From Fibrobacteria bacterium AD312 (GTDB lineage Bacteria; Fibrobacterota; Fibrobacteria; Fibrobacterales; Fibrobacteraceae): 64,000 bases of DNA. Positions within the stretch are counted from its first letter, which is position 1, and every line of letters begins with the position of its first letter. Below are positions 51,817-59,578 of this stretch, piece after piece. Location of the stretch: assembly GCA_001462345.1 (NCBI GenBank), contig LIUM01000008.1, positions 1 to 64,000 of the forward strand, read 5' to 3'. The translations under genes were made by a program, and so were the position numbers. A model generated the notes under the pieces. The model ran no database searches. It was given only the letters and a program-made list of their open reading frames with translations, and had not been told where the DNA came from.

Positions 51817-52599
51817 TTATTCCCAGTCATCAATAAGTTCTTCTTCTTTTTGAGGCGCAGGTGCTGCTGGTGCAGGAGGAGCTACTTCAGGTGCTGGAGC
51901 TGCTTGAGGCGCAGGTGCTGGAGTAGCAGCAGGTGCCGCTTGAGGTGCTGGCTCAGCTTGAGGTGCAGGAACTGGAGCTGGAGCGGCCTGAGGTGCTGGT
52001 GCTGGGGTTTCAACAACTTCTTCCTCTTCTTCCATTGGAGCAGCATTAGATTCTTCATAATCGGATTCAGAATTACCTATGTGATCGTTGCTTTTGTTAT
52101 CAACCCACCAAGCATAACCGAGGCGTTCGAGCGTTTGTTTTCCAAAATTTTGAGCGGATTCAATAGACGCAAAGTAGCCAATACGCACTCTGTAGTATGT
52201 TCCTTCAAGTTCGCCAGGATTTTCAACATCCGCAATATATGCTTTGATATTGTTAGAGCTTAATTTTTCGATAATGGCATTAGCATTACTTTTTGATGGT
52301 TGTATGCTAATTTGAATAACATAAGAACCACTAGACTCTTGTTCCACTGCGTTTGTTGAGGCTGAAAGAGCAGGTTTTGTCGCTGCAGGAGAAACGGCGT
52401 CTTTTGATTTCGAAGAATTCGCTAAAGCATCAATTGGCTGTAGAGAGGGTTCTTCGGAATCCTGCTTTTCAGAAACAGCGGCGCCTTTTGCTTTTTTCAA
52501 ATCTATTTCTGGCACGACTTCTTCTTCTTTAGAGCAAGCTAAAAAGAGTTGGGAGGCTAGGATACTAGTCGCAATCGCAATAAAAAAAGTCTTTTTCAC
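51817..52599 (-). CDS. SPOR-domain lipoprotein with Pro/Ala-rich tail
   Basis: This 260-residue protein starts at GTG 52599 behind GGAGAG. The lipoprotein signal ends LFLACSK (Cys 22). Residues of about 92-170 form a SPOR fold (YVIQISIQPSKSNANAIIEKL, YYRVRIGYFASIESAQNFG), which in other proteins binds glycan strands stripped of side chains at division sites. The tail after about 190 is an acidic patch followed by 55 residues of PAPAPQAAP-type repeats ending EEELIDDWE. That could span peptidoglycan as a stiff rod. Most SPOR proteins carry the domain at the end, so an internal SPOR with a long tail is less usual. Confidence 0.83.
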   Translation of the reverse strand: MKKTFFIAIATSILASQLFLACSKEEEVVPEIDLKKAKGAAVSEKQDSEEPSLQPIDALANSSKSKDAVSPAATKPALSASTNAVEQESSGSYVIQISIQPSKSNANAIIEKLSSNNIKAYIADVENPGELEGTYYRVRIGYFASIESAQNFGKQTLERLGYAWWVDNKSNDHIGNSESDYEESNAAPMEEEEEVVETPAPAPQAAPAPVPAPQAEPAPQAAPAATPAPAPQAAPAPEVAPPAPAAPAPQKEEELIDDWE

Positions 52600-52785
52600 A
52601 GGAACTCTCCTAAATTATCAATGTAAAAATATATATAAGTCTTTTATTATCAGCAAGTTATAATCATTTAGAATCGAAAAAAACGAAAAAATTATGTATA
52701 AAAGGTCTCTTTTCTTGGAATGGTTGACGAATAAATAGGTTTTACGTATATTTGGCTGTCTTAAATTTGTAACCAAAGGAACATC

Positions 52786-52995
52786 GTGATCGGCGTAATT
52801 GTTAAGTCTAACGAACCCTTCGAAAGAGCTCTTAAGCGCTTTACTAAGTCTTGTGAAAAAAACGGCATCATTTCTGATGTAAAAAAACGTCAACGTTTTG
52901 AAAAACCATCTGAAGTGAAGAAGCGTCTTGATACTGCTGCTCGTCGCAAGCGTCTTAAAGAAATTGCGGATTTAAACCGCAAACGCATGTACTAA
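52786..52995 (+). CDS. rpsU: 30S ribosomal protein S21
   Basis: This 69-residue protein is mostly basic helix: VIVKSNEPFERALKRFTKSCEKNGI and KKRQRFEKPSEVKKR, the S21 signature. It starts with GTG 52786 behind AAAGGA. S21 helps the 30S subunit pair with the Shine-Dalgarno sequence. It is followed after 68 bases by a YqeY-like gene, the common rpsU-yqeY pairing. Confidence 0.95.
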   Translation: MIGVIVKSNEPFERALKRFTKSCEKNGIISDVKKRQRFEKPSEVKKRLDTAARRKRLKEIADLNRKRMY

Positions 52996-53063
52996 TTTTC
53001 TTTTTGACTTATAAAGGGAGTTTATTGACTTCCTTGTTTCATTTTCTATCAGGATAATTTATA

Positions 53064-53513
53064 ATGAGTTCTTCTTTATTGCAAAAGATTCTTGATGATA
53101 TTAAAGTCGCTATGAAGAGTAGAGAGGCTTTAATTCTTGAAGTATTGAGAACATTACATTCTGATATTAAGAACGTTTCTATTAATTCAGGAAAAGAAAT
53201 CACAGATGAAATTGTGGTGGATGTGCTTGCAAAAAGCGTAAAACAAAAGAATGAAGCCATAGAGATGTTAAAGGCAGGCGGAAGAGAAGAAAAAGTAGCT
53301 GTAGAAGAATTTGCGATTAATGTTTATAAACGCTATTTACCTCAAGAGCTTTCAGAAGACGAAGTGATCGCTTTAATTGCCCAAATTAAAGAATCTACTG
53401 GTGCTGCTGGTCCTAAAGATATGGGAAAAGTAATGAAAGAAATTACGCCTCAAGTGAAGGGACGTTTTGATGCAAAGCGAGTGAGTGTTCTTGTACAAGA
53501 TGCTTTAAAATAG
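53064..53513 (+). CDS. GatB/YqeY-domain protein
   Basis: This 149-residue protein matches YqeY: LLQKILDDIKVAMKSREALILEVLRTL, VLAKSVKQKNEAIEMLKAGGRE, YLPQELSEDEVIALI, PKDMGKVMKEITPQVKGRFDAKRVS. The helical domain also forms the tail of GatB, which binds tRNA, and YqeY alone is thought to be tRNA-related, but its role is not settled. It has its own terminator. Confidence 0.9.
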   Translation: MSSSLLQKILDDIKVAMKSREALILEVLRTLHSDIKNVSINSGKEITDEIVVDVLAKSVKQKNEAIEMLKAGGREEKVAVEEFAINVYKRYLPQELSEDEVIALIAQIKESTGAAGPKDMGKVMKEITPQVKGRFDAKRVSVLVQDALK

Positions 53514-53539
53514 TACGTTTCCAAAAAAAAATCAATTTT

Positions 53540-53570
53540 AAGAACTTCATCAAATGAAGTTCTTTTTTTT
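53540..53570 (+). terminator. rho-independent terminator
   Basis: An 11-base stem AAGAACTTCAT / ATGAAGTTCTT with a CAA loop and a T run. Confidence 0.88.
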
Positions 53571-53775
53571 TAGAAGAATATGTTTTTTTGATGCTTAATC
53601 AACGAAAGGCTTAATAATCATAAAATGATATGTTTTTGCTTTTCTCAATTAGTCATTCTTAGTCGCTTTAATTCTTTACTTGTAATTTTTACTAAATTGA
53701 CAAATGATAAAAGGATTCTTTGATGAATTGGTTAATAATCACAAGAATCACTCAGATAAATAAAGGATTTTGTCT

Positions 53776-55080
53776 ATGCCATTTCGACCAGTGAAAGAAC
53801 AATTGGATATTCTACTTCGTGGTGTTATTGAAATAGTACCACAGGAGGAACTTGAAAAGAAACTTCAAAAATCTTATGAAACTGGAATTCCTCTTCGTAT
53901 CAAATTAGGTGTAGATCCAACAGCCCCTGATGTCCATTTTGGTCATACCGTAGTAATGAGAAAATTACGTCAATTTCAAGATTTAGGTCATACCGTTGTG
54001 CTAATCGTAGGTGATTACACGGCGATGATTGGTGATCCAAGTGGTCGTAATAAAATGCGCCCTCGTCTTTCTCATGAACAGGTTTTAGAAAATGCAAAAG
54101 AATACCAAGAACAATTTTTTAAGGTCGTTCGTCGAGATCAAGTAGAAATTCGCTATAATGGAGAATGGTTTTCCAAATTACCTTTTAATAAAGTGACTGA
54201 ATTAATGGGTCAGTTCACTGTAGCGCAAATGCTTGAACGAGAAGATTTTAATAATCGATATACGAGCAACCAACCTATTTCTCTTCATGAATTCATGTAT
54301 CCTATGATGCAGGGTTACGATTCTGTTGCCATTGCTTCCGATGTAGAATTAGGTGGAACAGATCAAAAATTTAATGTTCTTCGTGGCCGAGATCTTCAAC
54401 TAGTCGAGGGTATGGATCCTCAGATAGGTATGTTTATGCCTATTCTTTTAGGGACAGATGGCAAAGTAAAAATGAGTAAATCCATTGGCAATTACGTTGG
54501 CTTAAATGAACCAGCCGATGTCATGTACCATAAAATTTATTCTTTAGCTGATAATTTAATTGAAAACTGGTTTGAACTTTTAACTACAGTGCCACTAGAT
54601 GAAATTCACCTTATGGTTGAAAAAATAGCGAAAGGGGAAATGAATCCCAATGAAGCAAAGCATCTATTGGCGATTAATATTGTTTCTCAGTACTACGGAG
54701 AAGCTGAAGCAGAGGCCGCGGCAAAAAAAGAAAGAGATGTGCATAGTGGTAATGCAATTCCAAGCGATGCCGTAGAATGCAAGCTGAATCCAGGTTCTTA
54801 TGGCTTGTTAGATCTCCTAGCTGAAATAGGAGCTTTTCCTAGCAAGGGAGAGGCTCGTCGTATGATTCAGAACGGTGGAGTTCGAATTCGCTTTAAAGTG
54901 GAATCCGATTTTAATATCAATGATAAAGTTTTTCGTAATGATCCACCTGCGAATATCATTCCGTTAGATGATCAATGGTTCGAATGGAAAGTCGATGATC
55001 CACAGGCTTTTGTGAAATTTGAAAAATCTTCTTTTGTAGTTCAAATCGGCAAACGAAAGTTTTATAAGGTGAATTTTTAA
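53776..55080 (+). CDS. tyrS: tyrosyl-tRNA synthetase
   Basis: Read from ATG 53776 with GGA 8 bases upstream, this gives 434 residues; a TTG two codons before is too near the ribosome site. The class I motifs are HFGHT near residue 50 and KMSKS near 235. IRIKLGVDPTAPDVHFGH and LHEFMYPMMQGYDSVA place the enzyme in the TyrS-2 (TyrZ-like) branch. The C-terminal S4-like RNA-binding domain holds SKGEARRMIQNGGVRI. A TTGACA hexamer at 53697 may be its -35. The start of the sugar kinase gene overlaps its stop. Confidence 0.96.
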   Translation: MPFRPVKEQLDILLRGVIEIVPQEELEKKLQKSYETGIPLRIKLGVDPTAPDVHFGHTVVMRKLRQFQDLGHTVVLIVGDYTAMIGDPSGRNKMRPRLSHEQVLENAKEYQEQFFKVVRRDQVEIRYNGEWFSKLPFNKVTELMGQFTVAQMLEREDFNNRYTSNQPISLHEFMYPMMQGYDSVAIASDVELGGTDQKFNVLRGRDLQLVEGMDPQIGMFMPILLGTDGKVKMSKSIGNYVGLNEPADVMYHKIYSLADNLIENWFELLTTVPLDEIHLMVEKIAKGEMNPNEAKHLLAINIVSQYYGEAEAEAAAKKERDVHSGNAIPSDAVECKLNPGSYGLLDLLAEIGAFPSKGEARRMIQNGGVRIRFKVESDFNINDKVFRNDPPANIIPLDDQWFEWKVDDPQAFVKFEKSSFVVQIGKRKFYKVNF

Positions 55081-56039
55081 TGCAAAACAACACTCTTATT
55101 TTAGGTCTTAATCCTGCTTGGCAACGATTATTCATTACTGAAAAGTTTGAATTAGGGCAAGTTCATCGTCTTCCTAAGGCAGTAGAATTTGGATCTGGAA
55201 AGGGTGTAAATTGTGGGCGAGTTCTCCAATTGCTTGGTGGCAATCCCATGATGATGCATTTTTTAGGTGGAAGTTATGGTTCTTGCATATTTGATGAACT
55301 CTCTGCATCTGGAATTAGTCAAATTCCTATATGGATTCAAGCGCCGACTCGTATTTGTACTACCGTCGTAAGTGACGGCGTGACCACCGAATTGATTGAA
55401 CCTTCTCCTGTTCTTTCTAGTATAGAAAATGAAGATTTTATTCAAACATTTGTTGAAAACTGGGAAGATGTAAACCGAATTGTCGTTTGCGGGTCTTTTC
55501 CTTCCAATTTTGATTCCGAAGCTCTTCTTAACACAGATCTAGTGAATAAAAGACTTTTTGTGGATGCCATAAACGACATAGACAAATGGCTAGAAAAAGG
55601 TGTTGAACTTTTAAAGTTGAATGCGAATGAGTATTTTAAGCTATTGCAACACATGAGTATTCCTCAAGTCACTTCCAGTCCGCAATTCTGGAAAATAACG
55701 GCATCAACAGTTTTAGAGCGTTTACCGATTCACTATTTGGTAGTTACCGACGAAGATGGTCCTGTTCGCGTGTTTTTTATGGTCGAAGGAAAATTTCAAT
55801 TTATACAATTACAACCTCCATCAATAAAAGTAGTGAATAGTATTGGCGCTGGAGATTCTTTTTTAGCTGGTTGGCTTCGTGCGGATGCGCTGGATTTCTC
55901 TCTTGAAGAAACCATTTGCAAAGCTACAGCAGTTGCTGTTGCTCGTTGTGAAGTAGAGCGTCCATGGAATCTAAAATTAGAACGTGTTCATCAACTGGAA
56001 AAAGAATTACTTTCTGCCATTGAAAGGATATCGGACTAA
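55080..56039 (+). CDS. PfkB-family sugar kinase (1-phosphofructokinase / tagatose-6-phosphate kinase type)
   Basis: This 319-residue ribokinase-fold enzyme starts LILGLNPAWQRLF. It has FGSGKGVNCGRVLQLLGG (sugar site), ICTTVVSDGVTTEL, and the catalytic NSIGAGDSFLAGW near 258 with the base Asp. The GKGVN form and length match the FruK/LacC subgroup that phosphorylates sugar phosphates. Without the usual fru or lac neighbours the substrate is open. It overlaps tyrS (TAATG) and mqnB (TAATG), which ties it to housekeeping genes. Confidence 0.85.
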   Translation: MQNNTLILGLNPAWQRLFITEKFELGQVHRLPKAVEFGSGKGVNCGRVLQLLGGNPMMMHFLGGSYGSCIFDELSASGISQIPIWIQAPTRICTTVVSDGVTTELIEPSPVLSSIENEDFIQTFVENWEDVNRIVVCGSFPSNFDSEALLNTDLVNKRLFVDAINDIDKWLEKGVELLKLNANEYFKLLQHMSIPQVTSSPQFWKITASTVLERLPIHYLVVTDEDGPVRVFFMVEGKFQFIQLQPPSIKVVNSIGAGDSFLAGWLRADALDFSLEETICKATAVAVARCEVERPWNLKLERVHQLEKELLSAIERISD

Positions 56040-56698
56040 TGTCTCGTTTATTAATTACCTTTGCCTCTTTATTTGAGTGCCAGAAGGTATTTCCTGAGAT
56101 AGAAACAAAATTTTTCAGTTCTCCTTTTTTCTCTGTGGCAAAAGATGTTGATGCAGCTCTTTTAGATGTGGGTCTTTTACCTTTTGCAACGGCATTGACT
56201 TCTCTTTTCTCAAAAAATTATTGGCCTATGGTAATACAAGCAGGGATTGCTGGAGCATATTTAGATCGAGGCCTTTCAATAGGAGATTTAGTTCGCGTAG
56301 ATACAGAAATTTTAGGTGATCAAGGCTTTCAGGAGGCGAATGGCTCTTTTCAACCATGGCCAATAAAAGAAAATGGAAAACCTGTTTCGTATTCAGCAAG
56401 TCATATTTGTTATTCTCCCCGTGAGATCAGTGAATTAAAAGGCGTTCGAGGTCTTACCGTAAATACATGTACAGGAACATCTCTATTAGCAGAAACGCGT
56501 CGTCACTTTTATGATGTCGATGTGGAGTCAATGGAAGGCGCTTCTATTTTTGCTTTAGCCCCTATTTTCAATTTTAAGGCTTATGAAGTTCGAGCCATCA
56601 GTAATTATGTCTCCGATCGACAAAAGTCAGAATGGCGTGCAGAAGAGGCTTTAACGCAATTAAGAAATAAAATTATTAAACCAATGGTATTCTCTTGA
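56039..56698 (+). CDS. mqnB: futalosine hydrolase
   Basis: This 219-residue nucleosidase-fold enzyme cleaves futalosine to dehypoxanthine futalosine and hypoxanthine in the alternative menaquinone pathway. It has VIQAGIAGAYLDRGLSIGDLV, VNTCTGTSLLAETRRHF and the purine-binding VDVESMEGASIFAL, plus a C-terminal RAISNYVSDR with the catalytic Asp. The following gene overlaps it by TTGA and codes for a later step, which strongly supports MqnB over MTA/SAH nucleosidase. Confidence 0.9.
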   Translation: MSRLLITFASLFECQKVFPEIETKFFSSPFFSVAKDVDAALLDVGLLPFATALTSLFSKNYWPMVIQAGIAGAYLDRGLSIGDLVRVDTEILGDQGFQEANGSFQPWPIKENGKPVSYSASHICYSPREISELKGVRGLTVNTCTGTSLLAETRRHFYDVDVESMEGASIFALAPIFNFKAYEVRAISNYVSDRQKSEWRAEEALTQLRNKIIKPMVFS

Positions 56699-57486
56699 TT
56701 CCCTTAAAACTCGGCATATCGACTTGTCCTAACGATACGTTTATTTATGAGAACTTGATTCAGGGTCTTGCTCATTCTCCTTTCTCTTGGGAAGTAACCT
56801 ATGCCGATGTACAAACATTAAATGAAATGGTACTTCGTGGAGAATTAGATGTAGCCAAAGTGAGTTGTGGAGTCCTTCCTTTAGTTGAAAATAATTATAA
56901 AGTTTTGTCTTCAGGTGGGGCTATTGGTTATGGCTGTGGCCCTCTACTCCTCTCATCAGAGACTGATGTTTTTAATACTAATCAAATCACACAATTACCT
57001 GGGAAAAATACAACGGCCGCTTTATTGTTTCGCTTTTGGTATCAACATGAATTTAGTGAATCCCCTCTTTTAGTTTCGTACGACTTTTTTGATCGTGTTT
57101 ATAAAAATTTATGTTCTGGACGAATTTCACAGGGTGTTGTCATTCACGAACATCGTTTTACTTGGAAAAAAGATCATCTAAGGCTAATAAAAGATTTAGG
57201 AGCTTATTTTGAATTAAAGACAGATTCGCCTATTCCGCTTGGTTGCACCGTCGCTCGTCAAGCTTTTTCCGATGATTTAATTGTTTCGATAGAAAAAGAA
57301 ATTCAGAAAAGCATTGATCTTGCCTGGAGTAGAGAATCTTTAGTGAGTTCGTTTATTAGAGAGAAAGCTCAAATTGAAGATGATTCTGTTATTGAAGAGC
57401 ATATTCGGATGTTTGTAACAGATTTTTCTTATAATATGGGTAAAAAGGGACTTGAAGCACTAAAATCGCTTTTTTTCTATACTTAA
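56695..57486 (+). CDS. mqnD: 1,4-dihydroxy-6-naphthoate synthase
   Basis: This 263-residue protein has a periplasmic-binding-like fold: LKLGISTCPNDTFIYENLI, YADVQTLNEMVLRGELDVAKVSCG, GAIGYGCGPLLLS and GVVIHEHRFTWKK. These are the MqnD signatures, with the catalytic His in HEHRF. It converts cyclic dehypoxanthine futalosine to the naphthoate. The start TTG overlaps the mqnB stop. MqnA and MqnC are not in the window. The organism would thus make menaquinone by the futalosine route. Confidence 0.93.
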   Translation: MIPLKLGISTCPNDTFIYENLIQGLAHSPFSWEVTYADVQTLNEMVLRGELDVAKVSCGVLPLVENNYKVLSSGGAIGYGCGPLLLSSETDVFNTNQITQLPGKNTTAALLFRFWYQHEFSESPLLVSYDFFDRVYKNLCSGRISQGVVIHEHRFTWKKDHLRLIKDLGAYFELKTDSPIPLGCTVARQAFSDDLIVSIEKEIQKSIDLAWSRESLVSSFIREKAQIEDDSVIEEHIRMFVTDFSYNMGKKGLEALKSLFFYT

Positions 57487-57644
57487 AAAAAAATAAAAAA
57501 GATTGTTTTTTTTCACTTTTTTTTTCTTAATTTGATTTCTTTTGTAATAAAATCGTTAACGTAAAAAATATTTTACAGTAAACGTGATTTTTGATTAAAA
57601 CTTTATTTATTTTCCAAACAACACCTTTTTTTGGGAGTATCGTT

Positions 57645-57833
57645 ATGAATTTAGTACAGACACTCGAACAACAACTTGAAGCATTCAAACGCGAATACGA
57701 AAAGTTTGAAAGAGGAAATAAATCCGCTGGAACCAGAGCCCGCAAGGCTTTGCAAGATATCAAAAGAACTTGTCAAGATCTGCGAGTGTCAATTCAAGGC
57801 TCCAAGAAGGAGGACGCCAGTTCCGAGGACTAA
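57645..57833 (+). CDS. histone H1-like (Hc1-type) small DNA-binding protein
   Basis: Read from ATG 57645 with GGGAG 8 bases upstream, this gives 62 residues. LVQTLEQQLEAFKREYEKFERG is an amphipathic helix, and GNKSAGTRARKALQDIKRTCQ matches the GNKAAGTRARKA-type motif of bacterial histone H1-like proteins (chlamydial Hc1 N-terminal domain and Bacteroidota relatives). The lysine/alanine-rich C-terminal arm of Hc1 is missing. The tail is short and mixed in charge (GSKKEDASSED). It probably acts in nucleoid packing, though the missing basic arm leaves that uncertain. Confidence 0.75.
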   Translation: MNLVQTLEQQLEAFKREYEKFERGNKSAGTRARKALQDIKRTCQDLRVSIQGSKKEDASSED

Positions 57834-58046
57834 AATTTCAAATGGTGATAGCTTCAAACCTCTTTTTTTAAATGTTTCTTTTTTTTTTCCAAATTCCGAA
57901 AAAAATGAATAAGAAAGTATTTGACTAACGAGGTTTTTGAAGGTATATTCCACTTGAACTTGGGTTTGATTAAAGCTGCTCTTTGACAAACCATCGTTAA
58001 TGATTGTAAACTTATACGTGTTTTATGATTGGAGAAACCTAGCAAT

Positions 58047-59564
58047 ATGACCCTAAAGAAACTGGTCTTTATTCTAGCCGGGGCAATGCTTCTCTCAGGA
58101 ACTGCCGCGGCAAAGGTTATAAATGTGCCCGGCGATTACCCGAAGATAGCTGATGCTCTCGGAAATGCTGACGCAGGAGATACAATTCTCGTTCGACGTG
58201 GCGTATATAATGAAAATATCACCCTCATCATGGGCGTAGTGCTTAAAGGTGAGGATCCCGTAACAACAATTATCGATGGTGGTCGTCGAGGTCCTACAGT
58301 GATGGGTACCTCTGGTGCTGAAATATCGCACTTCACGATTCGCAATGGTATTGAAGGTGTCCTTTGCGAAAACGCTGCTCCTTACATTCATCATTGTTAC
58401 ATCATTGACAACAAAGCAACTGGTATTGGCGCCTTCATTTCGCTACCACATGTTCGCAATAACGTAGTGTATGGTAATCGCTGGTCTGGTATCCTTGCAT
58501 GGGGTGCTAAGTCACTAGATGCTTACATTGAACAAAACGTTGTTTTACGAAATGGATATTCTGGACTTGCTCTAAAGGGTCCTTCGAATATTGTTGCTCG
58601 TAATAATATCTTTATGGAAAACCATTATTATGGTGTTTTCGCTGATCCTGCTTCGGGACAGACAAAGATTGAATACAACAACATTTACAAAAACTATTAT
58701 CCATTTAATCGTTTTATCAAAGTCAACCGTACAAACGTTTCTCTAGATCCTGTTTTTATTAGCCCTTCTATTGGTAAGCCAAACTTCTATTGCGGTCCAT
58801 CTTCTCCTATGTTAAAACGTGGAAAGGGGAAATTAGATATTGGTTTAACTGCAATTGATGCAATTCAAAAAGAAGATGACGCTGAAGAAACTCGTAATCC
58901 TGATACAGATGGGGATGGTCTTTGCGATGCATGGGTTTCAGAAGAAGGTGTTTCTGAAAAATATGCTGCTATTTGTACTGGTATAGATAATTGCCCTGAA
59001 GAAGCTGAAGATTTTGATGGTTATCAAGATGACGATGGCTGTCCTGATGCTGATAACGACCGCGATGGTTTATGCGATCCTTGGGTTGAAGCTAAAGGTC
59101 TTTTAACTCAATTTGCTCATGTTTGTAAGGGTGTGGACTTATGTCCAGAACAAGCTGAAAGCATGAATGGTTATAAAGACGAAGATGGTTGTCCTGATGA
59201 AGTTCCTGTTCCTCCTAAAAAAGTATTCGTTTTGGAAGGTGTGAATTTTGAATCAGGAAAAGCGACTATTACTACAGATTCTTATGTGTCACTCACGAAA
59301 GTGGTTGATATTATGGAAGCGTTCCCTGAGACAACTTTTGAAATTGTGGGTCATACTGATAATATTGGTCGCCCAGAAAAGAATAAACAGCTTTCTGCAG
59401 ATCGCGCTGAATCTGTCAAGAATTTTCTTGTAGAAAAAGGCATTTCTGAAAGCCGAATGGTAACCCGCGGTGTAGGAGACTCAGAACCTATTGCTGCAAA
59501 CACGACTGCCGAAGGACGTGCGAAAAATCGTAGAATCGAATTTACTCGCACGGACATCAAGTAA
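58047..59564 (+). CDS. OmpA-family outer-membrane protein with parallel beta-helix and TSP3-type repeats
   Basis: Read from ATG 58047 (MTLKKLVFILAG), this gives 505 residues; a TTG 18 bases upstream is possible. The signal peptide ends SGTAAA. Residues of about 25-260 form a right-handed beta-helix: ADAGDTILVRRGVYNEN, IRNGIEGVLCEN, NNVVYGNRWSGI, then NIVARNNIFMEN. About 275-390 are calcium-binding TSP3-type blocks (DTDGDGLCDAW, DNCPEEAEDFDG, DDDGCPDAD). The end is an OmpA domain (FVLEGVNFESGK ... FEIVGHTDNIG ... LSADRAESVKNFL) that grips peptidoglycan. Usual OmpA proteins carry a beta-barrel where this has a beta-helix. It heads the envelope operon. Confidence 0.9.
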   Translation: MTLKKLVFILAGAMLLSGTAAAKVINVPGDYPKIADALGNADAGDTILVRRGVYNENITLIMGVVLKGEDPVTTIIDGGRRGPTVMGTSGAEISHFTIRNGIEGVLCENAAPYIHHCYIIDNKATGIGAFISLPHVRNNVVYGNRWSGILAWGAKSLDAYIEQNVVLRNGYSGLALKGPSNIVARNNIFMENHYYGVFADPASGQTKIEYNNIYKNYYPFNRFIKVNRTNVSLDPVFISPSIGKPNFYCGPSSPMLKRGKGKLDIGLTAIDAIQKEDDAEETRNPDTDGDGLCDAWVSEEGVSEKYAAICTGIDNCPEEAEDFDGYQDDDGCPDADNDRDGLCDPWVEAKGLLTQFAHVCKGVDLCPEQAESMNGYKDEDGCPDEVPVPPKKVFVLEGVNFESGKATITTDSYVSLTKVVDIMEAFPETTFEIVGHTDNIGRPEKNKQLSADRAESVKNFLVEKGISESRMVTRGVGDSEPIAANTTAEGRAKNRRIEFTRTDIK

Positions 59565-59578
59565 AAGGAGAAGGTTAG

